DNA of 64,000 nucleotides from the NCBI GenBank assembly GCA_011032825.1, contig JAADJZ010000018.1:124001-188000 (forward strand), given 5' to 3'. Below are positions 21,160 through 31,445 of the stretch, piece by piece (the stretch's first letter is position 1; each line of letters starts with the position of its first letter). The notes below the pieces were generated by a model. It was not told the DNA's origin, searched no databases, and was given only the letters and a program-made list of their open reading frames with translations. This stretch comes from Massariosphaeria phaeospora (Eukaryota; Ascomycota; Dothideomycetes; Pleosporales). Position numbers and translations under genes: made by a program.

Positions 21160-22855
21160 TTACTCGTCTTCTGCCGCGAGAGGCATCGCCTTGTCCGAAT
21201 CCGTAACCACAACCCTCCACTTCACCCTCTTCTCCCCCTCCTCCTCCCCACCCGCTCGACTCCGAATCTCCACATCGATATCCTCATCCGGCATAGGCGT
21301 CACCTCCCACATCTCCGCCTTCGCCGTCGTCGGACACGTCCACTGCGCCCCATCTACAGGCGCGACATCAAACCGCAAAATCATCAGCGCGGTAAACGCC
21401 AGGATCTCCGTGCTCGCAAAGTGGCGGCCGGGGCACAGCGTGGTGCCGCCACCGAAGCCGCGGAAGGCGACGGCGTTGTGGCGCTTGGTTTTGGGCAGGA
21501 AGCGGCGGTGGTCGAAGCGGTGCACGTCGGGGCCCCACGTCCCCGCGTTGGTGTGCTGCACGGGGCCGGGGATCATCACCGTGTTGCCTTTCTTGAGCAG
21601 GTACTGGCCGGCGAGCACGTGGTCTTGCATGACGAGGCGCGTGGAGATGCCGACCGAGTGCACGCGCAGGACTTCCTGGAGTGTGGAGAGGAGGAGCGGA
21701 CAGGAGGTTTTGACGCGCGCCAGGTCGATGGTGCGGACGGTGACGGGTTGGCCGTGAGGCGTAGTGGTCTCCTGGTCTGATACGACGTGCGCCAGCTCGT
21801 CGCGGCAGTCTCGCAGCACGGCCGCGTCCGAGTAGAGGTGGTAGGCCATCCAGAACGCCGCCGGGGCCGTGTTCGTCAGGATGCCGATTGTGTTGCCGAC
21901 TTCGAACCGCGCGATGTCGTCCATGGGGATCTTGTGCTCCATGCTGTGGTCATAGCGAGCTTTCATAAGCGCAGACCCTTGGCTGGGCCCATCGTTCTTC
22001 AGGTACTGGTTGAAGGCTGCCACCAGTAGTTCGCGCGCCTCGAGGCTTTCCTTGGCCAGCACCGACGGGAAAAGGTTCATCAGGAGGATCATGATGCCTG
22101 GTTGGAATTTCCTGCAAGATGTAAGAATTTGCGAGTCTGGGAATCTTTGTAGCGGGGTTCACGCCTTACCAAAAGCTCTCTTCTACAGCGCGGTCTCGGA
22201 ACGGATTCTGCGGCCCGTACACGGATTCAGTAGTTGCGAGCGTGATCTCATGTTTGACGAAGTTGAACAGCTTGGCTCGTTTCCGGTCTTTCATCCCGTC
22301 AATTGACGCAACAACCCGCTCAGCCATGATGCGGTTCATGGCATCGAGACCCGGCCCTGGAGCGAGCGGAGTGTGGATGGCCTTGTAGAAGGTCATCGAG
22401 TAGCCCCAGTCTCCCTCCTCGCCGTTGACATTCCTAGTGAGGATCTCATTGGCCGCCTTACTCGAGCCGCATATATTGCTGGCGAACTTGACTTCTAGAG
22501 GGGGGAATGCGAGCTCTTTGAAATGACGTTGCACTGCCGGTATGAGAGTAGCCGAGTTGATTATATACAGGCGTGCACCGGGGAGGCGGAGCGTATATAT
22601 GGGTAGGTCGGGGTATTTGTTGCTGGAGCGCGGTGTTAGTTTGTCCATGTGAAGGTATTGCTTGAAGAAGATTTACCGAAGTTGCACGTAGTATTTGCTT
22701 TTCTTCCGCGTGAGTCCAACCATTGCGCCGATGAAAGGAATCGACGTCTCTACCGCGGGTGGCTCTTTGGCATCTTGTGTGCAGTGCAGGAGTAGATGCA
22801 GTCCACCATAGAGCACTATGGCAGACGCGATGGTGACTGCAAACATGTTGGGCAT
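21160..22855 (-). CDS. cytochrome P450 (CYP7/CYP8-like fungal group)
   Basis: Membrane-bound haem monooxygenase. Predicted exons are 22855-22677, 22622-22170 and 22111-21160, with introns of 54 and 58 bp and consistent phases, giving 527 residues. An N-terminal hydrophobic anchor (FAVTIASAIVLYGGLHLLLH) is followed by the soluble domain; the joins give QLRNKYPDLP and EESFWKFQPG. The ExxR motif is EVLR, the PERF-like region is FDHRRFLP, and the haem-binding loop FGGGTTLCPGRHF has its Cys near residue 440. The I-helix lacks the usual AGxDT/TT and reads ILTNTAPAAFW, as in P450s of the prostacyclin synthase/7-alpha-hydroxylase type, some of which do not carry out ordinary oxygen activation. Substrate unknown. 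Confidence 0.92.
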
Positions 22856-22918
22856 GTTGAAGACTGAGGATTGCCATAAGTGGCACGATCAAACGATATG
22901 AAAGCGAACGCGAGCGTA

Positions 22919-22927
22919 CCTATATAT
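22919..22927 (-). promoter_or_regulatory. TATA-like element of the P450 gene
   Basis: TATATATAG is read on the minus strand about 65 bp upstream of the P450 ATG. Confidence 0.45.
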
Positions 22928-23117
22928 CAAGCTTTCGTACGGGACGGCCCACAAGGTACAAGCGGGGCGGCCGATCATCATCGTTTGCACTTTTGAAGGG
23001 CTTCCAAATGTAGGCTAGAGGAGTCTGAAGGTTGCTGATATGAAGAGAGTTGCGTATACGCGCTGCAGCTTCATTCCACTATCTACCTCTACTTCTGAAA
23101 CGGCATGCATTAAGCGC

Positions 23118-23516
23118 TCAGGCCGTAGTAGTATGCGGGCTCTGCACTCCGACAACGCGCAGTTTGGTCTGCAGGATGAACTTGTCGGCACTCGCCCCAA
23201 TCTTGGCGGCAACCTCGGGATCCCCATATTTGGCCTGGAACTCGTTGAAATGGGCTTCGCTCGCGAACGTCAAGAAGACGATGGCGTCGTAGTCGAAGTC
23301 TTGCGCGTCGCCCAGGAAGGCGAGGGGAAGGGCGTGGTCTGGGTGGGTTGGGTCGCTGGACTTTCGCTTCAGGTAGTAGCGGGTGTGGGACTGGGGGAAG
23401 GCCGAGCCGGTGGCTGCTTTGATGATGGGGACGTGGACGTTGTCGTAGTAGTCGGTGAAGTCGGCTATGGAGAGCGAGGGCTGGCGGGTTTCAAAGGCGA
23501 CGGCGATGAAGGTCAT
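23118..23516 (-). CDS. EthD domain protein
   Basis: Single-exon, 132 residues. The pattern MTFIAVAFETRQPSLSIADF then YYDNVHVPIIK and the late YDAIVFLTFASEAHFNEFQ matches the dimeric alpha/beta-barrel EthD fold. In fungi such small proteins serve in secondary-metabolite pathways as cyclases, decarboxylases or dehydratases, or have no known role. It lies 262 bp upstream of, and on the same strand as, the P450, which suggests joint function. No signal peptide. Confidence 0.88.
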   Translation of the reverse strand: MTFIAVAFETRQPSLSIADFTDYYDNVHVPIIKAATGSAFPQSHTRYYLKRKSSDPTHPDHALPLAFLGDAQDFDYDAIVFLTFASEAHFNEFQAKYGDPEVAAKIGASADKFILQTKLRVVGVQSPHTTTA

Positions 23517-24723
23517 GGTGGGCGTTGGAGGGGGCTTCGTTCGGGCAGTGTCTGCGTAGAATGGAACTTGTACAGACAGAGGGGAGGGGGAGAGGGGGAG
23601 AGGGGGAGTGGTGGAGCCGGCGGGTTATCGATAACGACCTTATCGATAGCGCCTTGTCGATGACCGTTCTTCGATACCGACCTGAGCCAGTGTAGGCTGT
23701 GACATGTGGAGCCAGGAGCACGAAGTTCGAACTGTGCGATAAGCCGCTGAGCAGCTCTCTATCGCCCGCCCGCTCACACCTCCTCCCTCCCTCCGACCTG
23801 CCATCAGACCACACTTCGACTCTTGAAAACGACACGCGGCTGTCTCTCTCTCTCTCGCACGCCGACGACTGCACACTTCACTTCGCGCCACTACACAGTC
23901 TAGCTGCGTCTGGAGCGCGACAGGCAGCCCGTTTGGAACGCGACGGTGGCAGGAGCGGGTGGCAGATTCGCCGCAGCAATGTAGCTTTGTCGATGCTCTT
24001 CGCGCCCGAACCACACCATGATGAGACACGAATGCCTTGTACCGTCCAGCTCGACGCCGTTCCCTGGCTTCTCCGCAGCTCAGCCGCCCCGCATACAGCA
24101 CAACGAAAGCGGCCCAAGCCCCTTCACCGGCAAGACTACAACATCAGCTCAGCTCTGTGTAGCCGTGGTGGCCAGGGAGGGCGGCAGCTCCCTTGAACAG
24201 CGCAGCCACGGTGCGTGCCGTCTCTGGCGCTGAACACAACCTGGAGCTACCGCGGATCAAAGTGGTCTGAGCAAGCCAGTGAAAGAGACCGAGGACCGTT
24301 GACACCTGCCATTGCTGTCTCGCAGACGAAGAGACACGGGTCGTTGGGGGCTTGCACCACATGAGCGTCTCCCGATCTGGCGACTGCGGCAGCAAACCCG
24401 CAAACACGGGAGCGATAGCAGCCATTCCGGGTTGCTCCAGGGACGCCAGTTGACGAACAGCCATGGCCGGCTTCCAATGGCAGCAGCAGTTGGCCGTTTT
24501 GGCTCTCTGCAAGTCCAGAGCCGTGTACGACTGCTCTCACTTAGTGGCCGAGCGCTCTTCCCTAGCTCTCCCGGCGCCGTGGTTGTCATTCCATCCGCAC
24601 TCTTCCCATTTCCACACCGTCACCTGTCAGCTGCCAACGTCTCTTCGTGCACTCGCCGTCGCAACAACTGATTTCACTGCTCACGACGGGCTCCCGTCCC
24701 CCATCGACACCTCTCTGCCCAAC
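23517..24723. other. intergenic, divergent EthD/HPP region
   Basis: No convincing gene. A G/A-rich run lies at about 23578-23612, and a cluster of ATCGAT-like palindromes at 23624-23680 lies upstream of the EthD gene. The rest probably holds the leader of the HPP gene; the in-frame extension back to 24463 shows no domain. Confidence 0.5.
23624..23680. repeat. cluster of ATCGAT palindromes
   Basis: The perfect 12-base palindrome GTTATCGATAAC (23624-23635) is followed by TTATCGATAG, TTGTCGATGA and TTCGATACCG. Four TCGAT cores occur within about 60 bp, 110-165 bp upstream of the EthD start. Possible transcription factor sites. Confidence 0.6.
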
Positions 24724-25457
24724 ATGCCGCAGTCGGATCTGCTCGTCCAGGCCGAACGCCTCATCCAAAGCGGACTTGCGCGTCTCCCACCGGCCCTCAG
24801 TCGCTTTCTGGGCTATCGTGAGAAGCCACTGCCACCCCCGCCGCTCTATATCATTTGCCTCTGGGCCTTCGTTGGCGCATTCGGCGGCCTTGGTATTCTG
24901 TTCGCAGTGTTTGGCCATAGCCACTACTTCACCATCCGTCTCGCCCCCCCAATAGTTGCGTCTTATGTAAGCTGTCACCTTCTCCAGCCCCATATCTCGA
25001 CTGACAAGCCTGAAAGGGTGCCTCCGCCATTCTCTGCTATGGCAGCATTGACGTCCCGCTTGCCCAACCGCGCGCTCTCATCTTCGGCCATTTCTTCAGT
25101 GCTCTTGTCGGCGTCATCGTAGCCACTATATTCGACTTCAATCTGGATAGCGACACGCACCCCAGATTGCAATGGCTTGCCGCTTCCCTTGCCACTGCCA
25201 TTGCACTCGTCGTCATGCACGTTACGAAAACGACGCATCCACCTGCCGGTGCAACTGCCCTGCTCCCCTGCGTCGATCCCGTCATTTGGAGGCTGAAATG
25301 GTATTTCCTTCCCGTAGTCCTGCTCTCCTCGGTACTTGTTCTTGCCAGTGCCTTGCTGGTCAACAACATCCAACGCCAGTATCCGAAATTTTGGATTGCC
25401 GCCATTCCACCCCCCGCACAGCCAGTGCAGCCTAAAAAGCAGAGCCATGGCACTTAG
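24724..25457 (+). CDS. HPP family integral membrane protein
   Basis: Predicted exons are 24724-24966 and 25017-25457 (50-bp intron), giving 227 residues. The signature THPPAGATALLPC contains the HPP motif that names the family. Four membrane segments are visible: LYIICLWAFVGAFGGLGILF, the RALIFGHFFSALVGVIVATI block, the ATAIALVVMHV block and FLPVVLLSSVLVLASALLV. Plant and cyanobacterial members have been linked to nitrite transport; the role in fungi is not established. The join restores the conserved APPIVASYGASAILCYGS. I use the ATG at 24724 because the upstream in-frame stretch has no conserved content. Confidence 0.9.
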
Positions 25458-26799
25458 GATGAAGCCGCGAACCGTCACATGCCGCATCATCATTCGAGCG
25501 GCAATCGAATTTGGAGGGCTCACATCCACAGGTTGCACCGGCCAAGCGAGATTTTGCATGCGAAACGTTTCTTTCCGACGAGTTGAGCATAAGCCAGGCA
25601 CTCAACATCCCCGCTGTACCCCACAACATTCAACACGGGCAATTTAGCCTCACTGTGTTATAAATAGCCGGCTTGCATCCGAGAATAAAGGCTTTCCTGT
25701 TGCTCGACAGAGCTGGCCCGCCATCTCCACAGAAATATTAAGAGCCATTCACTGTTTGTATCTGCACTCTGTACTACTCTAAAGATCCATTGCTTATTGT
25801 GATCTATGTAACACCGTATACCTAGCCCCCCGACTGTCGAGGGTGTTCTACCGCCCCGCTAAAAGGATGATTGGAACTTGCACAAACCTCTAGCGGGTAC
25901 CGCAGGCCGTGGTTTGGTTGTGTCTCCTATGCCACGTTCGGTATCATCTGCTTTGTCCGACTTACTGACCGCGGTCGTCATGTCCCTCGACTTCGAGGGA
26001 TTTCGGTTGGATCACGATGCGAGAAGTTGTCCTTATACCACTTCCACAGTACAATAGCTAATTTAGCGCGACTAAAAACCACTGCACATGCAACAATCTA
26101 GCAATTACAATAGGGCTGTAGAGAGTGGATCTGGATAGTGTGTGACATGCCAAGGCAAGTGTCGGGACCCGTTGATGACACGATGCTGATCGGCTGTGTC
26201 TGCAGTCTGCAGTGCAAACGATAAGCCGGACGGGTAACACGTGGGAAGCTAATCATAACAAAGTACGTGTTCCATCCAGGCTGTTCAACTTCACCTTGCA
26301 GAGCGCTTTTGGTGGTTCGGCCCCAGTTCCCTGCCTCATGTGACTGGTACTCGTATTCTTCACCGGACCAGCTCAGCTCATACCATAAATTCACCCCAGG
26401 CATAATTCGTGCGGGCTATCTATTGCTCTCTGTGTCACACCTTTCCTTTCCGAAGGCTGGATCGGTGTTCAGCCACGCAGGCCACAGCTTGGGCGCCAGA
26501 TCGAGTCCAGTGGAGGAGATTCTCTACACCGGGGCGCGTGTAACCCAATCATAGCATTATGGACACGAGTAGGTCACTGTGATATACCTTAAAGTTACCT
26601 TTTCCTGAATCACGGCGTTTGCTTTAAAGTCCTCGCACTGCGATCTCTTCTAACACACACATACTGTTCTACGCAAGACTCACCTCCTCCAACCCACACA
26701 TACTGTTCTAAGCAGGACTCACCTTCTCTTACTCTCACTTGTATACTTCTGACCCGGTTTCTGTTATCAGCATCTCTCTACGCTCAACAAAAGCTCACC
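25458..26799. other. intergenic upstream of the second P450
   Basis: No gene seen. Near the right end, a 39-bp direct repeat falls in the likely leader of the P450 gene. Confidence 0.55.
26656..26729. repeat. 39-bp tandem repeat in the P450 leader
   Basis: Two copies of a unit containing CACACATACTGTTCTA and ACTCACCT follow one another with a 39-bp period and a few mismatches, ending about 70 bp before the ATG. Confidence 0.9.
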
Positions 26800-28575
26800 A
26801 TGGATTGGAAAAACAATGCAACCGAGCTTGCATGCAACATCTCAAATATGACGCAGGAACATATCCGTCAAGTATTTCCTACCTTCCTAACACTACCTTC
26901 GGCTAGCATTTCAGCACAATCAACTGCGTTCATTACGGTGCTCGCAATACTAGCCGTCGGCATCGTCAGGCTACTGAAGCGAGACGATGATGGACTGAAA
27001 GGCCCTTGGGGATTCCCCATTCTAGGATCTTTCCCCATGCTCACTCACTACCCAGAGCTGACGCTCGACCGCTGGGCACGCAAATATGGCCCTTTATACT
27101 CGGTTCGTCTTGGCAATCAACCTTTTGTCATAGTGTCCGATCCTGTGATCGCCAAAGACCTTCTAGTCAACAACGGCGCAGTCTTCTCGGACCGGAAGGA
27201 GATGTTTATCAAGAGCCAGACAATCTTCCTGGGCAGGGGCATCACAGCCACGAGATACAACGACAGATGGAGGAAGCACCGCCGTATCGCGACGCTCTGG
27301 CTCAACCCAAAGGCCGTCGATCGCTATGCCCATGTCCTCGACTTCGAGGCCACGGACATGCTCAAGGCGCTGTACGACAACAGCAAGAAGGGCGCGCACA
27401 TCAACCCGCAAACCTACGCCGGCCGCTGCAGCCTCAACAACATGCTCACCATCGCCTTCGGCTTCCGCACCGCCAGCATCCACGAGCCCATCGTCGCCGA
27501 GGCGCTGCGTCTCTCGCGCGAATTCATGAACACTACCGGCCCCATGGCGAATCTGGTCGACTTTATACCCGTCTTGCAGAAGCTGCCGTCGCCGATCAAA
27601 ACACGCGGCCAGGCCCTTTCTCGGGATCTAGTCGCGACGTATGGCGGCTTGATCAAGGATATCGACACGAAGATGAAGCAAGGAGTCCCGGTGGCAGATT
27701 GCCTGGCCAAGACCATGCTGGAGATGCAAGAGGAGGAATCGCTGGACGATCTGGACATGGCCATCTTGGTTTCGGCATTTCTAATTGGCGGCGTTGAAAC
27801 GGTTAGACCTCCTTCCTTCCTTCACTGCCCCCCCCTTCTATTTCTCCGCATACTGACTCGCACCCTACAGACCGCCTCCGTCATGCAATGGTTCACCGCC
27901 CTCATCCCCGCCTACCCGCACATGCAAGCCCGCGCCCAAGCCGAACTCGACCGCGTCGTCGGCCGCACCCGCCTCCCCACCCCCGCCGACGAACCCCACC
28001 TCCCCTACTGCCACGCCCTCATCAAGGAGATCGAGCGCCGGCACAACCCCTTCTGGCTCGGCACGCCGCACATGGCCTCGGAGGACTTCGTCTACACCAA
28101 CACCAACACCGCCGCCGACCACCCCCACACCCCCACCCCCGCACGCATCCGCAAAGGCTCCGTCGTTGTGCTCAACACGTACTCGATGCACCACGACGCC
28201 TCCCGCTGGGCCGACCCGCTCGCCTTCAACCCGGACCGCTACCTCGGCGACGCGACGCTGTCGAGCGCATCCGCGAACCTGGGCGATGCGCGCGCGCGCG
28301 ACCACTGGATGTTTGGCGCGGGCAGGCGCGTTTGTCCGGGGATGTGGGTTGCCGAGCGCGAGATCTGGCTCGCGGTCAGTCGGCTGCTGTGGGCGTTTGA
28401 TATGGTGCAGATTGAGGACAAGCCGATTGACTTGAACGAGTATGATGGGTTGAGTGGAAGGAGTCCTGTGCCGTTTGAGATTGTGTTGAGGGAGAGGTTT
28501 GGGGGGGTTGGGGAGGTGATTGAGAGGGAGTTGGGGGGGTTTGCGGAGATGGGGATGGGGGTGAAGGCGGAGTGA
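26800..28575 (+). CDS. cytochrome P450 (OrdA/CYP2-like group)
   Basis: Haem monooxygenase with an N-terminal membrane segment (AFITVLAILAVGIVRLL) and the proline-rich hinge GPWGFPILGSFP. Predicted exons are 26800-27801 and 27871-28575, giving 568 residues. The 69-bp intron is stop-free and a multiple of three, but removing it restores the I-helix motif IGGVETTAS, so I treat it as spliced. Other motifs are ExxR in KEIERRHNPFW, NPDRYLGD and the haem loop FGAGRRVCPGMW. The similarity is to fungal P450s of the O-methylsterigmatocystin oxidoreductase type; the substrate is unknown. The C-terminal end is Gly-rich. It converges on a beta-lactamase-like gene 231 bp away. Confidence 0.92.
   Translation: MDWKNNATELACNISNMTQEHIRQVFPTFLTLPSASISAQSTAFITVLAILAVGIVRLLKRDDDGLKGPWGFPILGSFPMLTHYPELTLDRWARKYGPLYSVRLGNQPFVIVSDPVIAKDLLVNNGAVFSDRKEMFIKSQTIFLGRGITATRYNDRWRKHRRIATLWLNPKAVDRYAHVLDFEATDMLKALYDNSKKGAHINPQTYAGRCSLNNMLTIAFGFRTASIHEPIVAEALRLSREFMNTTGPMANLVDFIPVLQKLPSPIKTRGQALSRDLVATYGGLIKDIDTKMKQGVPVADCLAKTMLEMQEEESLDDLDMAILVSAFLIGGVETVRPPSFLHCPPLLFLRILTRTLQTASVMQWFTALIPAYPHMQARAQAELDRVVGRTRLPTPADEPHLPYCHALIKEIERRHNPFWLGTPHMASEDFVYTNTNTAADHPHTPTPARIRKGSVVVLNTYSMHHDASRWADPLAFNPDRYLGDATLSSASANLGDARARDHWMFGAGRRVCPGMWVAEREIWLAVSRLLWAFDMVQIEDKPIDLNEYDGLSGRSPVPFEIVLRERFGGVGEVIERELGGFAEMGMGVKAE
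27802..27870 (+). other. 69-nt stop-free intron in the P450 gene
   Basis: It begins GTTAGACC and ends CCCTACAG after a pyrimidine-rich stretch. It is 23 codons long without stops. Retention would insert 23 residues in the middle of the oxygen-binding I-helix motif and probably kill activity. Confidence 0.8.
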
Positions 28576-28806
28576 AGGCGTCGCAGGGAGGGTGCGAGTG
28601 AAGGGGTGGGTCGCAGGGGGGAGGGGGGGGGGGGCTCTGTTTCCGCTGGCTGACTGAGCGATATCATTCCACACCTCACACCACAGAGCCACCAAATCAC
28701 ACATTGCTAAGTATATCAAATAGCTAAGCAAGAAAAATAATCTAACATATCACTCTTCACAAAACCCCAACACCATATCATGTCCCCCCCACCCATCCAC
28801 CCACCC

Positions 28807-30521
28807 TCAAACCTTCACCAACACGGTCCTCCACCCCCTTAAATCCAAACTCTTAACCACACCCCCTTCAACCGCAAACTCAAACCCATCCACCGGCTCC
28901 CGCACATACCGGAACGGATCCCCCCAATTCCAGCTCCCGCGCTCGAAATCCGCCATCTGCGCCTCGCCATGGCGCGCCCGGTCCAGCAGCATTCGAAACG
29001 TCTCTTTGCCGGTGCCCAGCGAATCCGGATCCGTGGGGTACAGCCCCGCGCTCAGATTGTCGGCCGGCGAAATCTTCTGGAGTGCCGCGAGAGCCTTGAG
29101 TACGAGCACGCCGTTGATGGAGAAGTGCGTGATGCGCAGGCCGGGCGCGCCACAACCCGCTTCTGCGTCGTCGAGCGCGATCGTGAGCGTGTTGTCCGCG
29201 TTCTGCGCGTCGCGGTACGTGCCCGCGTATTTGGCCCTCGCCTGGCGCCTTGCCAGCGCATCCGCGTGCGCGACGAGCGGGCGCACGACCAGCGGCATCA
29301 GCGCGACGATGGCGGCCTGCGCGTTGGCGCCGCCCACGTGCATCGTCACCGCGAGGTCGAACTCCGGGATCAGGATGCTCCACGACGTGTAGCCCGGCAT
29401 GCCGCCGAGCTTGGTGTACATGTCGATGGGGCGCGGGAACGCGAGGGTGAAGTCGGCCGGGCGGAAGATCTCCCAGGGGGCGCCGACGAGCTGGTGGAGC
29501 GAGGGCAGGACGGCGCGCGGCTGCATCCAGGAGCGGGTGCGCGCGGGGGAGAGCAGTTTGTGCGTGAGGAGGGAATTGAGGAAGTGCAGCATTTCGGACG
29601 GCGTGGTCCAGATGCCGCCGGTGGGGTTGTGGTTGCCGAAATCCGCGGCGTAACAGGCCCAGGCGTCGTCGTTCTTGGGGAGCAGGGCCGAGCCGTCGGC
29701 GGGCGGCGTCTCGTACGTCGACTTGGCCATGCTGAGCGGGGTGAAGATCAGGTCGGCGATGAGCTGCTCGAAGGGCTTGCCGTGGACGGCGGACAGCGCC
29801 ATGCCGAGCAGGCTGTACGCGACGTTGGAGTACATGGGCCCGGAGCAGGGGGACCGCGGGTAGTAGGCGGCGTGGTTGAACATGGCGTAGACCTCTGGGC
29901 GCGTGCAGACGCGGCCGCCGGGGTAGGGGTCGCAGTTCGGGAGCGTGTTGGTGACGGGCGGCATGCCGAGGAGGGCGGGGTTGAAGTTCGGGACGGTGCC
30001 GAGATCGCCGGTGTAGCCCTGGGGTTGGTGGTTAGATTTGGAGGTATGTGGTTGTGCGTGATAGGGGGGAAGAGCTGGGCTGAGGTGGGATGGGATGGGA
30101 TGGTAAGGGGCAAAAAGGGAGGGAATCGTACAAATCTACCCAACCCACTCATGTGGTTAGCCAACGCTGCAACCGTCACCTGCCCGTACGCCGCCGCATC
30201 CAGCTTGGGCAAGTAATTCGTAATCGGGTCGTCCCAATTGATCTTGTCCCTGCTCAACTCCAACGCAAGCACAGTGAACAGCTTCGAGCCGCTGCCAAGC
30301 CGCATCTTGGTTTCGTGCAGCGACTGCGCGACTTCATAGTCCGGCGCCGAGTACTCGTGCTGGAACACCTGCGTTCCGCCGATGGAAGCTTTGATGGCAA
30401 ACGACGTGTCGGCCTTCGACGTGAAGTTTGCGAACGTCGAGGCCGGGATGGAGAACGTGGTAGCATCGGACGTCTCGATGGGCGGCGGCAGGATGGCGCC
30501 TGGAGGCGGGCAGTATGCCAT
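28807..30521 (-). CDS. beta-lactamase/transpeptidase-like serine hydrolase
   Basis: Predicted exons are 30521-30132 and 30018-28807 (113-bp intron), giving 533 residues. The class-C/esterase motifs are present: SxxK as S77-G-S-K80 and YxN as YSN in MYSNVAYSLLG. Further features are LANHMSGLG, GGIWTTPSEMLHFLNSLL and LGGMPGYTSWSILIPEFD. The C-terminal part resembles the domain after the catalytic region in fungal members. Such proteins act as esterases, lactonases or amide hydrolases, and some sit in secondary-metabolite clusters (LovD is a related acyltransferase). The N terminus has no clear signal peptide. The intron junction (GLGRF|GYTGDL) is chosen by frame; the donor GTACGA is not a strong consensus. 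Confidence 0.88.
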
Positions 30522-31445
30522 TGTGGAGGGCGCGACTGAGAGATATTATGTGAGGGGGAGGAAGGTCAGAGGTTACGAGAGCGAGAGCGAGAAGGGGGAG
30601 CGTGTAGGAGATAGCATCATGTAACGTGAATGTCTTCAAGCGGGAAAGAAAGCGCTGACGTGGAAAATAAGTGAGCGGATGGGACTGACTCTGGAAACTG
30701 TTCGTAAGCTTACCTTTTGACAACGGCTGTTGTTTTTATATATCTAGGGAAATCACCTGTGCTATGGGAGTCTTATGGCCGGGGCGTGCCTATAGTAGAG
30801 GGATGGATGTAAGCTGGCGATCCAAACCAACTCAGCTATCTTCAAGGCAAGCAGATAATTAGTCCAGAAAGGTGCGCCTCGGTACTCCGTACCCCTTGGT
30901 ACCTTTTAGCCAGCCATTCAAAGTTGATGCGTGAAGAGGCATACGAAGACCTCACACAAGCTTGACACTGCGACGAGCATGGCTTTCTTCATCAGGGGTT
31001 ATTCTTGAATCAGTCGATAGAGGATAGGAATTGACATATTGCGCATGGAGTAGTAAGTAAGAGGTCATAAGCACAGCCGGTGGGAGTCGGCACTGCCAAG
31101 TCGGTCGTCGGGTCCCGTGTTCCGGTCCGATCTTGGCGTCATCCCGCCGAAGGTTTTGGTACGGAAGACGATACATTCATTGCTGGCACACGTCGCGACC
31201 GACTAGAATGTGGGGGTAATTCTATTGAACGCGGAATAGAGACGGGAGGACGAGTGGGAGTAGTACGGTGGTGATGCAGATTCGGGTACAAGAGACCGGG
31301 CACTGTTTGTTTCTATCGAAACCAAGTAAGTGTGTGTGAGATGTATACCACGTTTTGATTTTCCCCCGTGGTGTTGTTTGTTGTGACTACATATTTTTGC
31401 ATGCTAGAGGGCCATGTCTTTGCATGAGGTGAAGACGCGCTCAAG
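30522..31445. other. intergenic, no gene seen
   Basis: Upstream region of the serine hydrolase and downstream region of RAD1. A TATATA element at about 30737 (read on the minus strand), followed by GTAAGC, suggests the hydrolase has a leader of about 200 nt, perhaps with a 5' UTR intron. Confidence 0.5.

Noticed and set aside
28969..30216. 415-residue open frame antisense to the beta-lactamase-like gene
   Set aside because: Arg/Gly/Val-rich composition mirrors the GC-rich codons of the real gene; no domain, and the other strand carries catalytic motifs.
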